In this document: piece by piece, positions 1 through 6,647 of the stretch
How the letters are laid out: each line of letters begins with the position of its first letter
Position numbering within the stretch: the first letter of the stretch is position 1
NCBI GenBank assembly: GCA_044355655.1
Contig: JBIKXS010000066.1
Span: 1 to 8,565 of the forward strand
DNA length: 8,565 nucleotides
Reading direction: 5' to 3'
Origin: UBA3064 sp023258775
Lineage (GTDB): Bacteria > Pseudomonadota > Gammaproteobacteria > Burkholderiales > Burkholderiaceae_E
The notes under the pieces: generated by a model
Told to the model about the DNA's origin: nothing
The model's input: only the letters and a program-made list of their open reading frames with translations
Databases searched by the model: none
Translations under genes and position numbers: made by a program

Positions 1-178
1 CCGCATGGAAGTTGGCAGAAAGACCCTGGCCAAACCCCAACTCACAGGCATGGCCAACCTGAGGGCATACCAACCCTTGGTTAAGAAACGCAAGCCTAAT
101 GCGCTGCGGGTTCAACTCGTTGTAGTAGCCATACGTGTAGCCAATATCGGCCACGTAGCCAGCGGTCCAGTCTGTCAT
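1..178 (-). CDS. SAM-dependent methyltransferase, N-terminal fragment (runs off left edge)
   Basis: The minus strand reads from an ATG at 178 for 59 codons without a stop and leaves the window. The protein starts MTDWTAGYVADIGYTYGYY and continues to a Gly-rich CELGFGQG segment at about residues 45-52. This opening resembles class I SAM-dependent methyltransferases often found beside S-layer or glycan genes in Burkholderiales; the ELGFGQG part would be the SAM-binding motif I (family knowledge). The substrate cannot be told. It lies downstream of the S-layer gene on the same strand, but a strong terminator (241-274) separates them, so it probably has its own promoter in 179-240. The only ribosome-binding candidate is a weak GTGGA about 8 nt before the ATG. 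The match is from memory of the family, so the exact function is open. Confidence 0.7.
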   Translation of the reverse strand, partial: MTDWTAGYVADIGYTYGYYNELNPQRIRLAFLNQGLVCPQVGHACELGFGQGLSANFHA

Positions 179-240
179 CTTAGTATCCACTTAAAAAACC
201 AAAGCCTGCAAGGGCTGAAAATACCCACGCAGACCCCTCT

Positions 241-274
241 CAAAACAAAACCCCACCCCTTGCGAGGGGTGGGG
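241..274 (-). terminator. Rho-independent terminator of the S-layer gene
   Basis: CCCCACCCCT (251-260) and AGGGGTGGGG (265-274) form a perfect 10-bp stem around the loop TGCG. On the minus strand the stem is followed at once by TTTTGTTTTG (250-241). The U-tract is on the minus-strand side only, so it ends transcription coming from the S-layer gene about 100 bp after its stop, and insulates the methyltransferase downstream. Confidence 0.88.
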
Positions 275-377
275 CCAATTTGCCAAGGCTTGATGGGGTT
301 CTCTTTACAAACCGTTCATAGCACCCATTCTAGATCAGCATAAACGGAGGCCATCCTTCAGAAAAACCCCATTAAAC

Positions 378-3300
378 TCAACCAGCTAACCCGATTGTGC
401 CATGCGTCGCATTAAACGTAGCATTGGAGAGATCAATCAGGCCACTAAGCCTAACGATAACGTCCTCACTACCGACAAACGAAGTGGTCGATTCAGTAGT
501 CTTCACATCCATAACAATGTAGGTGTTCCCACCAAACTGGAACCAACCAGCCGCATCAACGGTACCACCGGCAGTACTAAGCAACGTAAGTGCCGCGTTG
601 ACATAGTCCTGAAATACTGCCGTATCAGCTAGCGCCACCGCCGTCGAACTAAACGTATCAACACCGGAAAGCTGGATCAAGTCACTAGACGTAAAGTCAG
701 TAATAGTGGTGTAGACACTTGAATTAGCTGAGCTACTACCGATCACAAACAAATCAGCACCAGTGCCACCAGTTAGGGACGTCAGACCGCTGTTCGACGT
801 TAGCTTATCATTACCACCACCACCGTTAAGTACATCTGCGGTCGTACCCGTTGCTGCCGTCAGCGAATCACCCGCACTACCGCCAGTGATCGTTGTTGCA
901 CTGGTTGTGTTGAGAGATGTCACCGTGATCGCACCTGTTGCCGTCGATCCGTTGATGGAAGTCACCTTGGTGCTGCCCGTCATGGTCAGCGTCAAAGCAG
1001 CGTTGCCAGCTACAGACACGGTCGTCGCAGCTGCTGCAGTCAACGTCACCGAGTTAGCGTTTGCAGAAGACGTGTCAGTATCCGTCGACGTCAAGTTGAT
1101 CGTCTCAACGTCCGCCACAGTAAGAACACCGGCAGCAAGCGAAGTTCCACTAGAAAGCGTTGCGTTAAACACATCGGCCGTGCCAGTGGAAGCGTCTTTG
1201 ATCCCTACGGTGTACCCCGCTGTGGGCGCTGTTGTAATCACAACAGTTCCGGTGCTGACCAGGTTATTTAGCGTTAGCGTGCCGCCTGATCCAGTTGTCG
1301 TAACATAGCTGGTGAACCCAAGGTTCGCAAGATCAATTGTCTCACCGCCTGAGCCAGCATTATTGAGAGTCAATCGTTCAAAACCTGTGTAGAAGGTCTG
1401 AGCTACAGCGTCGAGGCCATCTGCAGCGGCAACCGTCATTGAAAGCGTATCAACACCATCGCCACCGCTTACCGCTGCCGTTGATCCAGTCACAGCCAAA
1501 CTACCGAAACTAAGCGTGTCATCCCCTGCATCCAAACTGATCGCCTTAGTCAGGGCGGTCGAAGTCGCAAGCGTAACTGAATCAACGCCAGCACCGCCGG
1601 TGTAAGTTGCCTTAGCACCGTCAATTGTCAAGGTTGAGGTACCCGTTGCTGCAGAGGTATCGACTGACGTCACGGTATCAGCAATCCCTGCGTTGAGCTT
1701 GACACCAGCAGCACCGGACACGGAAACTGTCTTAAGTGCAGCTAAATCTGTAGCGTCGGCGTCAAAAACACCAGTCCCTGCCACTGTCAGTGCGGTTGTA
1801 GCAGCAGCGGTCAGATTAACGTAGTTGGTACCCGTACTTGTTACATTCAGTGTGGTTGGCGCTGTAGTGAAGGTCAGAACCGCATCGGTAGTTGAAGAAC
1901 CCATCGATTCAACAGTGAGCCCAAGTGTGGCAGCTGACTTAGTAACCGTCATGGAAGCGCCAGAATCTGCCCGTTTGAGGGTAAGACTACTCAGCGCAGT
2001 CGTTGCAGCCGTTCCCCCAATCGTTGAATTCGCATAACCATCCACGGATATTGTTGCTATCACCGCTGTCGCAGCATCATTAATCGTAACAGCGCCCGTA
2101 TTCACACCCAGCACGCCAGTTTTTGCTGCGGTAGCAGCACTTCCGGCTGTTGTCGTAACCGTAGGTGCCGTACCGGTCCCTGTAAGCTTAAAAGCAAGAT
2201 CGGTAACGTTGCTACTAGCCGTAGTACTGGTGAAAACAACCGTATCCGTGCTGACCGCACCACTCGTCCAGCCAGTGAAAGCCGAAGTAGTCGCCGACGT
2301 CGTGTAGGTACCCAACGAAGCAAGTCCGCTACCCTGCGTGTCGCCTGCAACAGGAAGGGTTCCCACGGTGAGATTAGCCACCACAGCCGCTACTTGAGCA
2401 GCCGTCATTGCCTTAGCAGCCTTAAACTGAATTTCACCAGCATCAAGCGTAGTATCACCATTTCCACCGATGATAAGCACATCATTTGCAGCAAGTGCGC
2501 CGAACTTCACGCTTGCGGTCTCTGTCACGCCAGCAACAGCCGTCTCAGCTTTTACTTTGGCAACCGTTGCGGCTTGGGTAACAGATACAGATGTCGTCGC
2601 AGCACCAGCCGTTACCGCGACAGCCCCTTGCGTGAGCGTCGCACCCGTTGTGTCTGTAGCTGCCTTCGACGTGTCAGCCGTTTGAGTCACTGTGACACTC
2701 GACCCACCCGAAACGGTAATTCCATTAAGCGTTACGTCGGTTGCGGCTACACCAGTGTGATTCGAGGTGATGGACACTGCACCACTTGGAAGGTCAGTAG
2801 AAGCACCGCCTTGGCCAACGGTAATGGTATCGCCACCACCCGAAGAACCTGTCGCGACAATCGTTACCTTAGTACCACCGTCGACTGCAATCGACTGAGC
2901 TGCCATCTTTGTGGAAGTCACGCTAATGTCGCCAGCATTAACCGTGGTAGCACCGATAATAATGCCCTTTCCTGCGGCTGCGTGTGTAACAGAAATTGCA
3001 GCTCCACCATTAAGTGTCACGGTGTCGGATGCACCGGAAACATTGACTGCAGTCGTCGTTGCTGCAGTTAACTCCAGAGCCGCGGCGGCCGACGTTACGT
3101 TGGCTGTGTTAAGAGCTGTGAAGCCCGCAGCGCTACCCTTGAATGCAGCAGCGGCCCGTATGTTCACTGTTTCGATACTGGAAACCGTCACTGCAGGTAA
3201 AGCTGTTACAGCTGTTATCGCATTGATGTTCAAAACATCCGTCCCTGCACCACCATCAATGGAGTCAAGAGCTGTCAACGTAGAAACATCAGGATCCGAA

Positions 3301-3398
3301 CCTCGATCATCGATGAGTCCAGAAAGCGTGTCGTCTCCGCCGGCGCCAGCAACTACATCCACACCAGTAGTGAGCGGTTTGGTTATCGCTCTGCGCAA
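378..3398 (-). CDS. S-layer/RTX-type beta-strand-repeat surface protein, 5'-truncated
   Basis: A secreted surface protein of about 1006 residues, probably a structural S-layer or RTX adhesin-like protein exported by a type I (ABC) system. No cysteine is visible, and it is extremely rich in Thr, Ala, Ser, Val and Gly. Near the N-terminus are GVDVVAGAGGDDTLSG (about 12-27) and SIDGGAGTDVLNI (46-58). The middle is low-complexity beta-strand repeats with GG-x-G-x-D units near GGAGVDS, DAGDDTLSFG and GGDGVDTLSM. An RTX block, GGGGNDKL then GGTGADLFVIG, lies at about 856-890, followed by TITDF. The C-terminus DVIVRLSGLIDLSNATF resembles RsaA-like secretion ends (family knowledge). The start is suspect: TTG at 3398 has no Shine-Dalgarno, the frame is closed by TAA at 3408-3410, and the ATG at 3403 is out of frame. 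Family-like sequence begins at PLTTGVDV, so the usual N-terminal domain is missing. It may be a pseudogene or silent cassette. Several long antisense frames in it are composition shadows. Confidence 0.85.
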   Translation of the reverse strand: MRRAITKPLTTGVDVVAGAGGDDTLSGLIDDRGSDPDVSTLTALDSIDGGAGTDVLNINAITAVTALPAVTVSSIETVNIRAAAAFKGSAAGFTALNTANVTSAAAALELTAATTTAVNVSGASDTVTLNGGAAISVTHAAAGKGIIIGATTVNAGDISVTSTKMAAQSIAVDGGTKVTIVATGSSGGGDTITVGQGGASTDLPSGAVSITSNHTGVAATDVTLNGITVSGGSSVTVTQTADTSKAATDTTGATLTQGAVAVTAGAATTSVSVTQAATVAKVKAETAVAGVTETASVKFGALAANDVLIIGGNGDTTLDAGEIQFKAAKAMTAAQVAAVVANLTVGTLPVAGDTQGSGLASLGTYTTSATTSAFTGWTSGAVSTDTVVFTSTTASSNVTDLAFKLTGTGTAPTVTTTAGSAATAAKTGVLGVNTGAVTINDAATAVIATISVDGYANSTIGGTAATTALSSLTLKRADSGASMTVTKSAATLGLTVESMGSSTTDAVLTFTTAPTTLNVTSTGTNYVNLTAAATTALTVAGTGVFDADATDLAALKTVSVSGAAGVKLNAGIADTVTSVDTSAATGTSTLTIDGAKATYTGGAGVDSVTLATSTALTKAISLDAGDDTLSFGSLAVTGSTAAVSGGDGVDTLSMTVAAADGLDAVAQTFYTGFERLTLNNAGSGGETIDLANLGFTSYVTTTGSGGTLTLNNLVSTGTVVITTAPTAGYTVGIKDASTGTADVFNATLSSGTSLAAGVLTVADVETINLTSTDTDTSSANANSVTLTAAAATTVSVAGNAALTLTMTGSTKVTSINGSTATGAITVTSLNTTSATTITGGSAGDSLTAATGTTADVLNGGGGNDKLTSNSGLTSLTGGTGADLFVIGSSSANSSVYTTITDFTSSDLIQLSGVDTFSSTAVALADTAVFQDYVNAALTLLSTAGGTVDAAGWFQFGGNTYIVMDVKTTESTTSFVGSEDVIVRLSGLIDLSNATFNATHGTIGLAG

Positions 3399-3416
3399 CT
3401 CATTGATTTATATGCG

Positions 3417-3435
3417 TTTATGCTACTAATAAACC
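3417..3435 (+). repeat. 19-bp direct repeat, copy 1 (at S-layer breakpoint)
   Basis: TTTATGCTACTAATAAACC matches copy 2 (3946-3964, TTTATGCTACTATTAATCC) at 17 of 19 positions, with 12 identical bases at the start, in the same orientation and offset by 529 bp. It lies within 50 bp of the point where S-layer-like coding sequence stops. It could be a recombinase site, part of an attachment site, or an operator for the XRE protein. What is seen is only the repeat; the role is inference. Confidence 0.6.
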
Positions 3436-3452
3436 ATATATTCCTCGGAGAC

Positions 3453-3505
3453 CCAACAATAACCCAATTTAGACCCTTTTGTTGGATTCAATGCAAGTGG
3501 TCTAA
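3453..3505. repeat. Two overlapping inverted repeats in the junction region
   Basis: CCAACAA (3453-3459) pairs with TTGTTGG (3479-3485), and TTAGACC (3469-3475) pairs with GGTCTAA (3499-3505). The two pairs interlock and AGACCC occurs twice (3449-3454 and 3471-3476). The 184 bp between the S-layer frame and the XRE gene hold no gene, so this cluster may be protein-binding sites, for example recombinase arm or attachment sites. No T-run makes either one a terminator. Confidence 0.35.
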
Positions 3506-3582
3506 TGAATTTAAAGTTCATAAATTTCAATTACTTATTAATACTCTGCCGATTTCTTAGGCAACCGGCAGACCCAGAACTT

Positions 3583-3930
3583 TTAATCCTTTTCTTTCGG
3601 CAACAACGATGCGATCCCCACGCGCCTATCGCTCCTTCGATTACCGTCATCAGTCAGCGATTCAATCGCATGATTCACTGTCAAGTCACTGATGAGCAGC
3701 GGCAAGCCTTTAGCAGCTGAAATATCGACTTCCACCCCAGCCTCTCTGAAAATTCTTAACGCTCGTAGAACGAAATCGCCCTTGGCAGCGATCTCCAAGG
3801 TTTCTATCCTCGCTACCGTTGACTTTGCCACTCCCATTCGATCGGCAAATTCTTGCTGATTCCAACCAATTGCTGCTCGCGCCGCCCGTATCGCGACGAC
3901 AATTTTTCCATTCTCAAATTGATTATTCAT
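3583..3930 (-). CDS. XRE-family helix-turn-helix regulator
   Basis: A 115-residue cytoplasmic DNA-binding protein. Residues about 10-45 form an XRE/Cro-type HTH: IRAARAAIGWNQQEFADRMG, then VAKSTVARIE as the recognition helix. The C-terminal part (about 50-85: ALRIFREAGVEVDI) resembles the extension of short regulators often coded next to integrases or in toxin-antitoxin pairs, but no toxin gene neighbours it here. It starts at the ATG at 3930, preceded by AAAGAAG very close to the start, so translation may be weak. It is divergent from the integrase with 70 bp between the starts, a layout typical of a repressor controlling itself and int (inference). The gene is bracketed by the 19-bp direct repeats at 3417 and 3946. 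No clear terminator follows; a 7-bp inverted repeat (3545-3551/3566-3572) without a T-tract lies just after the stop. Confidence 0.78.
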   Translation of the reverse strand: MNNQFENGKIVVAIRAARAAIGWNQQEFADRMGVAKSTVARIETLEIAAKGDFVLRALRIFREAGVEVDISAAKGLPLLISDLTVNHAIESLTDDGNRRSDRRVGIASLLPKEKD

Positions 3931-3945
3931 ACTTCTTTAAATTCT

Positions 3946-3964
3946 TTTATGCTACTATTAATCC
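3946..3964 (+). repeat. 19-bp direct repeat, copy 2 (XRE/integrase divergent promoter region)
   Basis: TTTATGCTACTATTAATCC is the second copy of the repeat described at 3417-3435. It sits between the divergent starts of the XRE gene (3930) and the integrase (4001), where an operator or int promoter -10 element would be expected; TATGCT, TACTAT and TATTAA inside it are possible but imperfect -10 hexamers. No convincing -35 box goes with them. Confidence 0.55.
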
Positions 3965-3986
3965 GGTTTAAGACGCCTGAAAGTTC

Positions 3987-3993
3987 AAAGGAG
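3987..3993 (+). promoter_or_regulatory. Ribosome binding site of the integrase gene
   Basis: AAAGGAG ends 7 nt before the ATG at 4001. This is the best Shine-Dalgarno in the mobile region apart from the one at 8511, and it fixes the integrase start. Confidence 0.8.
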
Positions 3994-4000
3994 AAACTTT

Positions 4001-5200
4001 ATGCCTTCCTTACAGCTATCACCACAGATCATCAAGACGCTTAAATGCCCGGCGGGTAGGAAAAAAATTGATTTTTTCGATACGTTCTGTAGAGGCCTGT
4101 TTGTCGAGGTTCGCGCGTCCGGTGGCATGACTTATTATCAGCATTATCGAGACACAAGGGGTGTTCTAAGGCAAATAAAGCTTGGAAGTGTCGAAAATAT
4201 TTCGATCACTGATGCTCGAAAGGCATCGTCCAGACTGATGCGCCAAGTTGAGTTAGGCGAGGATCCACTAGCACAAAAGGCTGAACTCCGCGCTGTGCCG
4301 ACTTTTGCCCAGTTTATCGACGAGCAATACCTGCCCTATGTGAAGACTTATAAGCGGTCTTGGAACACGGACATCAGCCTACTGAAGAACCACTTGCTGC
4401 CGCGGTTTAGCAAGCGTCATTTGGACACGATCACTCGCCAGGACATCGTCAAGATGCACGCTGACCGCAAGGCTTCTGGTGCTGCTGCCGGATCTGCCAA
4501 TCGCCTTTTGATCATGATGCGGTACATCTTCAATCTCGCGCTTCGCTGGGAAGTGCCAGGCATCAAGGCTAACCCTTGTGCGGGGGTGCCGCTGCTTGAG
4601 GTGAACAACCGGCGAGAGCGTTACTTGAGCCAGGATGAAGCCAAGCGGCTCTACGATGCGGTCTGCGAGAGCGAAAATCCAATGCTCAAGTTCATCGTGC
4701 CGATGCTCATTTTGACCGGCGCCCGAAAGCGTGAGGTCTTGGATGCCAAGTGGACAGACTTCGATCTTGAACGACGCATCTGGCGAATCCCAACCACCAA
4801 GGCTGGTAAGGCAAGGCATGTACCTTTGGCGGACGGCGTCATGAATCTGCTTGCAACCATGCCGCGCAACGTTGAATGGGCCTTTGCTAACCCCGATACC
4901 GGCAAGCCCTATGTGTCCATTTATTGCGCATGGCACACCGCAAGAACCAAGGCAGGCTTAGCCGATGTGCGAATGCATGACTTGCGTCACAGCTTTGCAA
5001 GTTTGCTCATCAATTCGGGCCGGACGCTTTATGAGGTCCAACACATCCTCGGCCACACCCAGGTCAAAACGACCCAGCGTTATGCCCACTTGAGCCAGGA
5101 CACGCTGCTTGCCGCCAGCAACGCAGCAACTTTGGCTGTCGGCTCAGTGATGGGTGCCATGCCAAACCGGGTGCTGGATGTACCTTTGGTTGCAGCTTAG
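4001..5200 (+). CDS. Tyrosine recombinase/integrase, intact
   Basis: A 399-residue site-specific recombinase of the phage/island integrase class, which cuts and rejoins DNA at att sites through a 3'-phosphotyrosine intermediate. The N-terminus (about 1-95: LSPQIIKTLK, GLFVEVRASGG, IKLGSV...TDARK) fits the Arm-DNA-binding domain of P4-like integrases. A core-binding SAM-like domain follows (about 100-190). The catalytic domain shows R242 in TGARKREV, K267 in the beta-hairpin TTKAGK, H326-x-x-R329 in MHDLRHSFAS, H352 in LGHTQVKTTQRY and the nucleophile Y361. All expected catalytic residues are present and the length is normal, so the protein should be active. The start is set by AAAGGAG 7 nt upstream. 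It is divergent from the XRE gene, which may repress it, and is followed 118 bp later by a terminator. It marks this block as an integrated element. No tRNA target is seen nearby. Confidence 0.95.
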   Translation: MPSLQLSPQIIKTLKCPAGRKKIDFFDTFCRGLFVEVRASGGMTYYQHYRDTRGVLRQIKLGSVENISITDARKASSRLMRQVELGEDPLAQKAELRAVPTFAQFIDEQYLPYVKTYKRSWNTDISLLKNHLLPRFSKRHLDTITRQDIVKMHADRKASGAAAGSANRLLIMMRYIFNLALRWEVPGIKANPCAGVPLLEVNNRRERYLSQDEAKRLYDAVCESENPMLKFIVPMLILTGARKREVLDAKWTDFDLERRIWRIPTTKAGKARHVPLADGVMNLLATMPRNVEWAFANPDTGKPYVSIYCAWHTARTKAGLADVRMHDLRHSFASLLINSGRTLYEVQHILGHTQVKTTQRYAHLSQDTLLAASNAATLAVGSVMGAMPNRVLDVPLVAA

Positions 5201-5250
5201 GGGTAGGAAAGTGCAGGCCAATTCGTCCTTGTCTCGGCTTCATACACCCC

Positions 5251-5279
5251 TGGACTCCTTAATGGGATACCTGTAAACT
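5251..5279 (+). promoter_or_regulatory. Possible sigma-70 promoter upstream of the NYN gene
   Basis: TGGACT (5251-5256) and TAAACT (5274-5279) each match the -35 and -10 consensus at 4 of 6 positions with an ideal 17-bp spacer. Transcripts would start near 5286, just before the terminator at 5318-5347, so an attenuated leader is possible. Weak evidence, given only because the spacing is exact and the NYN gene needs a promoter after the integrase terminator. Confidence 0.22.
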
Positions 5280-5317
5280 GAAGTTTCATCACCCCATTCG
5301 CCTCGGTGGATGGGCGC

Positions 5318-5347
5318 GGGGCTGCCTTCGGGTGGCCCCTGCTTTTT
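5318..5347 (+). terminator. Rho-independent terminator after the integrase
   Basis: GGGGCTGCC (5318-5326) and GGTGGCCCC (5331-5339) form a 9-bp stem (two G-U pairs) closed by a C(UUCG)G tetraloop, followed by TGCTTTTT (5340-5347). The plus-strand T-run makes it a classic intrinsic terminator for the integrase transcript. It ends 12 nt before the likely start of the NYN gene, so it could also act as a leader terminator for that gene. Confidence 0.82.
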
Positions 5348-5359
5348 GGGGATAGCACA

Positions 5360-5986
5360 CTGCGAACCTTTGTCTACGTTGATGCGTTTAACCTCTATTA
5401 CGGGGCATTGAGGAAGAGTCCCTTTCGCTGGCTAGATCTTCAAAAACTGTGTCAACTGATGTTGCCAAAGAATGATATTCAGGCGATCAAGTATTTCACG
5501 GCCCTAGTCTCAGCCCGACCAGGTGATGCGGATCAACCGCTTCGGCAGCAGCTTTACATCCGGGCATTAAAAACGATCCCCAACATTGAAATCATTTATG
5601 GCCACTATCTGACTCATGTTGTTCGGATGCCAAAGGCTACCCCGCCTGGGGCAAAGCAAGAATACGTTCAGGTCATCAAGACAGAGGAAAAGGGTTCGGA
5701 CGTCAACCTCGCAACCCACTTGGTACACGATGCACATCTAAATCGCTTTGATATCGCAGTGGTTATCTCAAATGACTCGGACTTACTCGCCCCGATTCAA
5801 TTGATTAGATCCCAGCTGAGCAAAAAAGTAGGGGTATTAAATCCACAGAAGAATCCGAGCCGAGCAATCCTGCCACACGTAGATTTCTTCAAACAAATAC
5901 GTTCAGGGGTTTTAAGAGAGTCACAATTCCCTGACACATTGACCGATCCCCATGGGACCATCACAAAACCAGCAAGGTGGAGATAA
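5360..5986 (+). CDS. NYN-domain (PIN-like) putative ribonuclease
   Basis: A protein of about 208 residues made of a single NYN domain, the PIN-like fold of predicted metal-dependent RNases (family knowledge). Visible features, numbered from the chosen start, are FVYVDAFNLYYG (4-15, D8 and N11), EEKGSDVNLATHLVHDA (109-125, D114), SNDSDLL (137-143, D139 and D141) and late strand VGVLNP (157-162). These give the usual acidic site. The start is uncertain: the frame is open from a GTG at 5306, but that would translate through the terminator hairpin and lacks a Shine-Dalgarno. Homologues typically begin right at the (M)RTFVYVD block, which here opens with CTG at 5360, 6 nt after GGGGAT. I prefer CTG 5360; GTG 5306 gives 226 residues. 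It follows the integrase on the same strand. Its substrate is unknown; such genes occur as accessory cargo in islands and may act in RNA turnover or defence (inference). Confidence 0.8.
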   Translation: MRTFVYVDAFNLYYGALRKSPFRWLDLQKLCQLMLPKNDIQAIKYFTALVSARPGDADQPLRQQLYIRALKTIPNIEIIYGHYLTHVVRMPKATPPGAKQEYVQVIKTEEKGSDVNLATHLVHDAHLNRFDIAVVISNDSDLLAPIQLIRSQLSKKVGVLNPQKNPSRAILPHVDFFKQIRSGVLRESQFPDTLTDPHGTITKPARWR

Positions 5987-5998
5987 TCGTCGTGGCTA

Positions 5999-6088
5999 GG
6001 GTGCCGTCCAGAGTTACCCCCCCGGGGGGCATCAAGTTTCCCAGAATCGGACCCCACCTACCCGGCACCCCCCCTAAACAGCTTGATG
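5999..6088. repeat. Nested inverted repeats with C7-G6-C7 runs
   Basis: In the 141-bp gap between the NYN and HGGxSTGP genes, GGGTGCCG (5999-6006) pairs with CGGCACCC (6063-6070), and CATCAAG (6030-6036) pairs with CTTGATG (6082-6088). The 12-bp perfect palindrome CCCCCCGGGGGG (6018-6029) sits inside. The G6 run (6024-6029) can pair with the C run before it or with the C7 run at 6068-6074, so exclusive folds are possible. No T-tract follows, so it is not an ordinary terminator. It may be an mRNA leader structure, a protein site or a recombination relic. Confidence 0.45.
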
Positions 6089-6127
6089 GGACCCAGAACA
6101 GGCTTTGCACACTAATCTGCACGAACG

Positions 6128-6553
6128 ATGAGCGATTTTCAGAAGGAACCCTTCATTGACCTAGCAGGCGGACGGATTCGGTGTCTTCGGTGTCAGGCAA
6201 TGAGTGTTCGTCGTGGTGAGCAATGTAAAAAAGCCGCACTTAAAGCGAAACGCGTTTGTGCCTTTCATGGTGGCAAGTCAACCGGGCCAAGAACAAAAGC
6301 CGGTAAAGCACGGCTTGTTCAAGCGCTTACAGTTCATGGTAGAGAAACCCGGGCGATGCGTCGTGAACACAGTGAGACCGTTGCCTACCTTCGTGAGCTT
6401 GGAGATGTCGCTTGGGTTCTTGGGATGATGACGGGAACAAGAACACGCGGTCCAAAACCAAAAAACTATCAACCAGTAAGCACACTTGAGGCAGCCAAGC
6501 GCTGGATCACCATCGATGCGCTAGGTTTACGCCGTAAGAACAAAAAGGGCTGA
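6128..6553 (+). CDS. Small HGGxSTGP-motif Cys/His protein
   Basis: A 141-residue basic protein. Residues 19-54 hold C19-x2-C22, C33, and C44-x2-H47 followed directly by GGKSTGP (48-54), then TKAGKAR. I recognise this as the HGGxSTGP motif of small proteins found in phages and mobile elements; the Cys/His spacing suggests a zinc-binding knuckle (inference). The rest is helical and Arg/Lys-rich, ending LRRKNKKG, consistent with nucleic-acid contact. The molecular role is not known. The start at 6128 has no good ribosome binding site (ACGAACG before it); the next in-frame methionine at about residue 25 would remove the first Cys pair, so 6128 is preferred. It lies 141 bp after the NYN gene on the same strand, behind the structured leader at 5999-6088, and is convergent with the winged-helix gene. 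Confidence 0.75.
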   Translation: MSDFQKEPFIDLAGGRIRCLRCQAMSVRRGEQCKKAALKAKRVCAFHGGKSTGPRTKAGKARLVQALTVHGRETRAMRREHSETVAYLRELGDVAWVLGMMTGTRTRGPKPKNYQPVSTLEAAKRWITIDALGLRRKNKKG

Positions 6554-6647
6554 TTAGCGTGTTTACATCCTAATTTGGGGGTCGTTCGAAGGCATTAATT
6601 TTTTAAATCGCAAGAGCCATGGACCGAGGGTTTCATATGAACGATTC

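Noticed and set aside
5..343. Plus-strand open frame of 112 codons at the left edge
   Set aside because: It overlaps the methyltransferase start antisense and runs through the terminator hairpin; the protein has no family look.
378..3398. Regular tandem DNA repeats or CRISPR-like units in the S-layer gene
   Set aside because: The repetition is in amino-acid composition only; no constant-length DNA repeat with spacers is visible.
402..3429. Several long open frames antisense to the S-layer gene (for example 763-1308, 2394-3071, 2911-3429)
   Set aside because: They are mirror images of the Thr/Ala/Val-rich repeats, have no ribosome binding sites or recognisable domains, and lie wholly or almost wholly (2911-3429 ends 31 bp beyond it) within the S-layer frame.
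3380..3520. tRNA gene 3' end as the integrase target
   Set aside because: No T-arm consensus, CCA end or cloverleaf could be found on either strand.
3545..3572. 7-bp inverted repeat TCTGCCG/CGGCAGA as a terminator for the XRE gene
   Set aside because: 14-nt loop and no T-run on the minus-strand side.
4379..4936. Minus-strand open frame antisense to the integrase
   Set aside because: Shadow of the integrase core and catalytic domains; the plus strand has all catalytic residues.
5977..6159. Plus-strand open frame spanning the C7-G6-C7 region
   Set aside because: Translation would run through the palindrome; Pro-rich, no ribosome binding site, and it overlaps the starts and ends of both neighbours.
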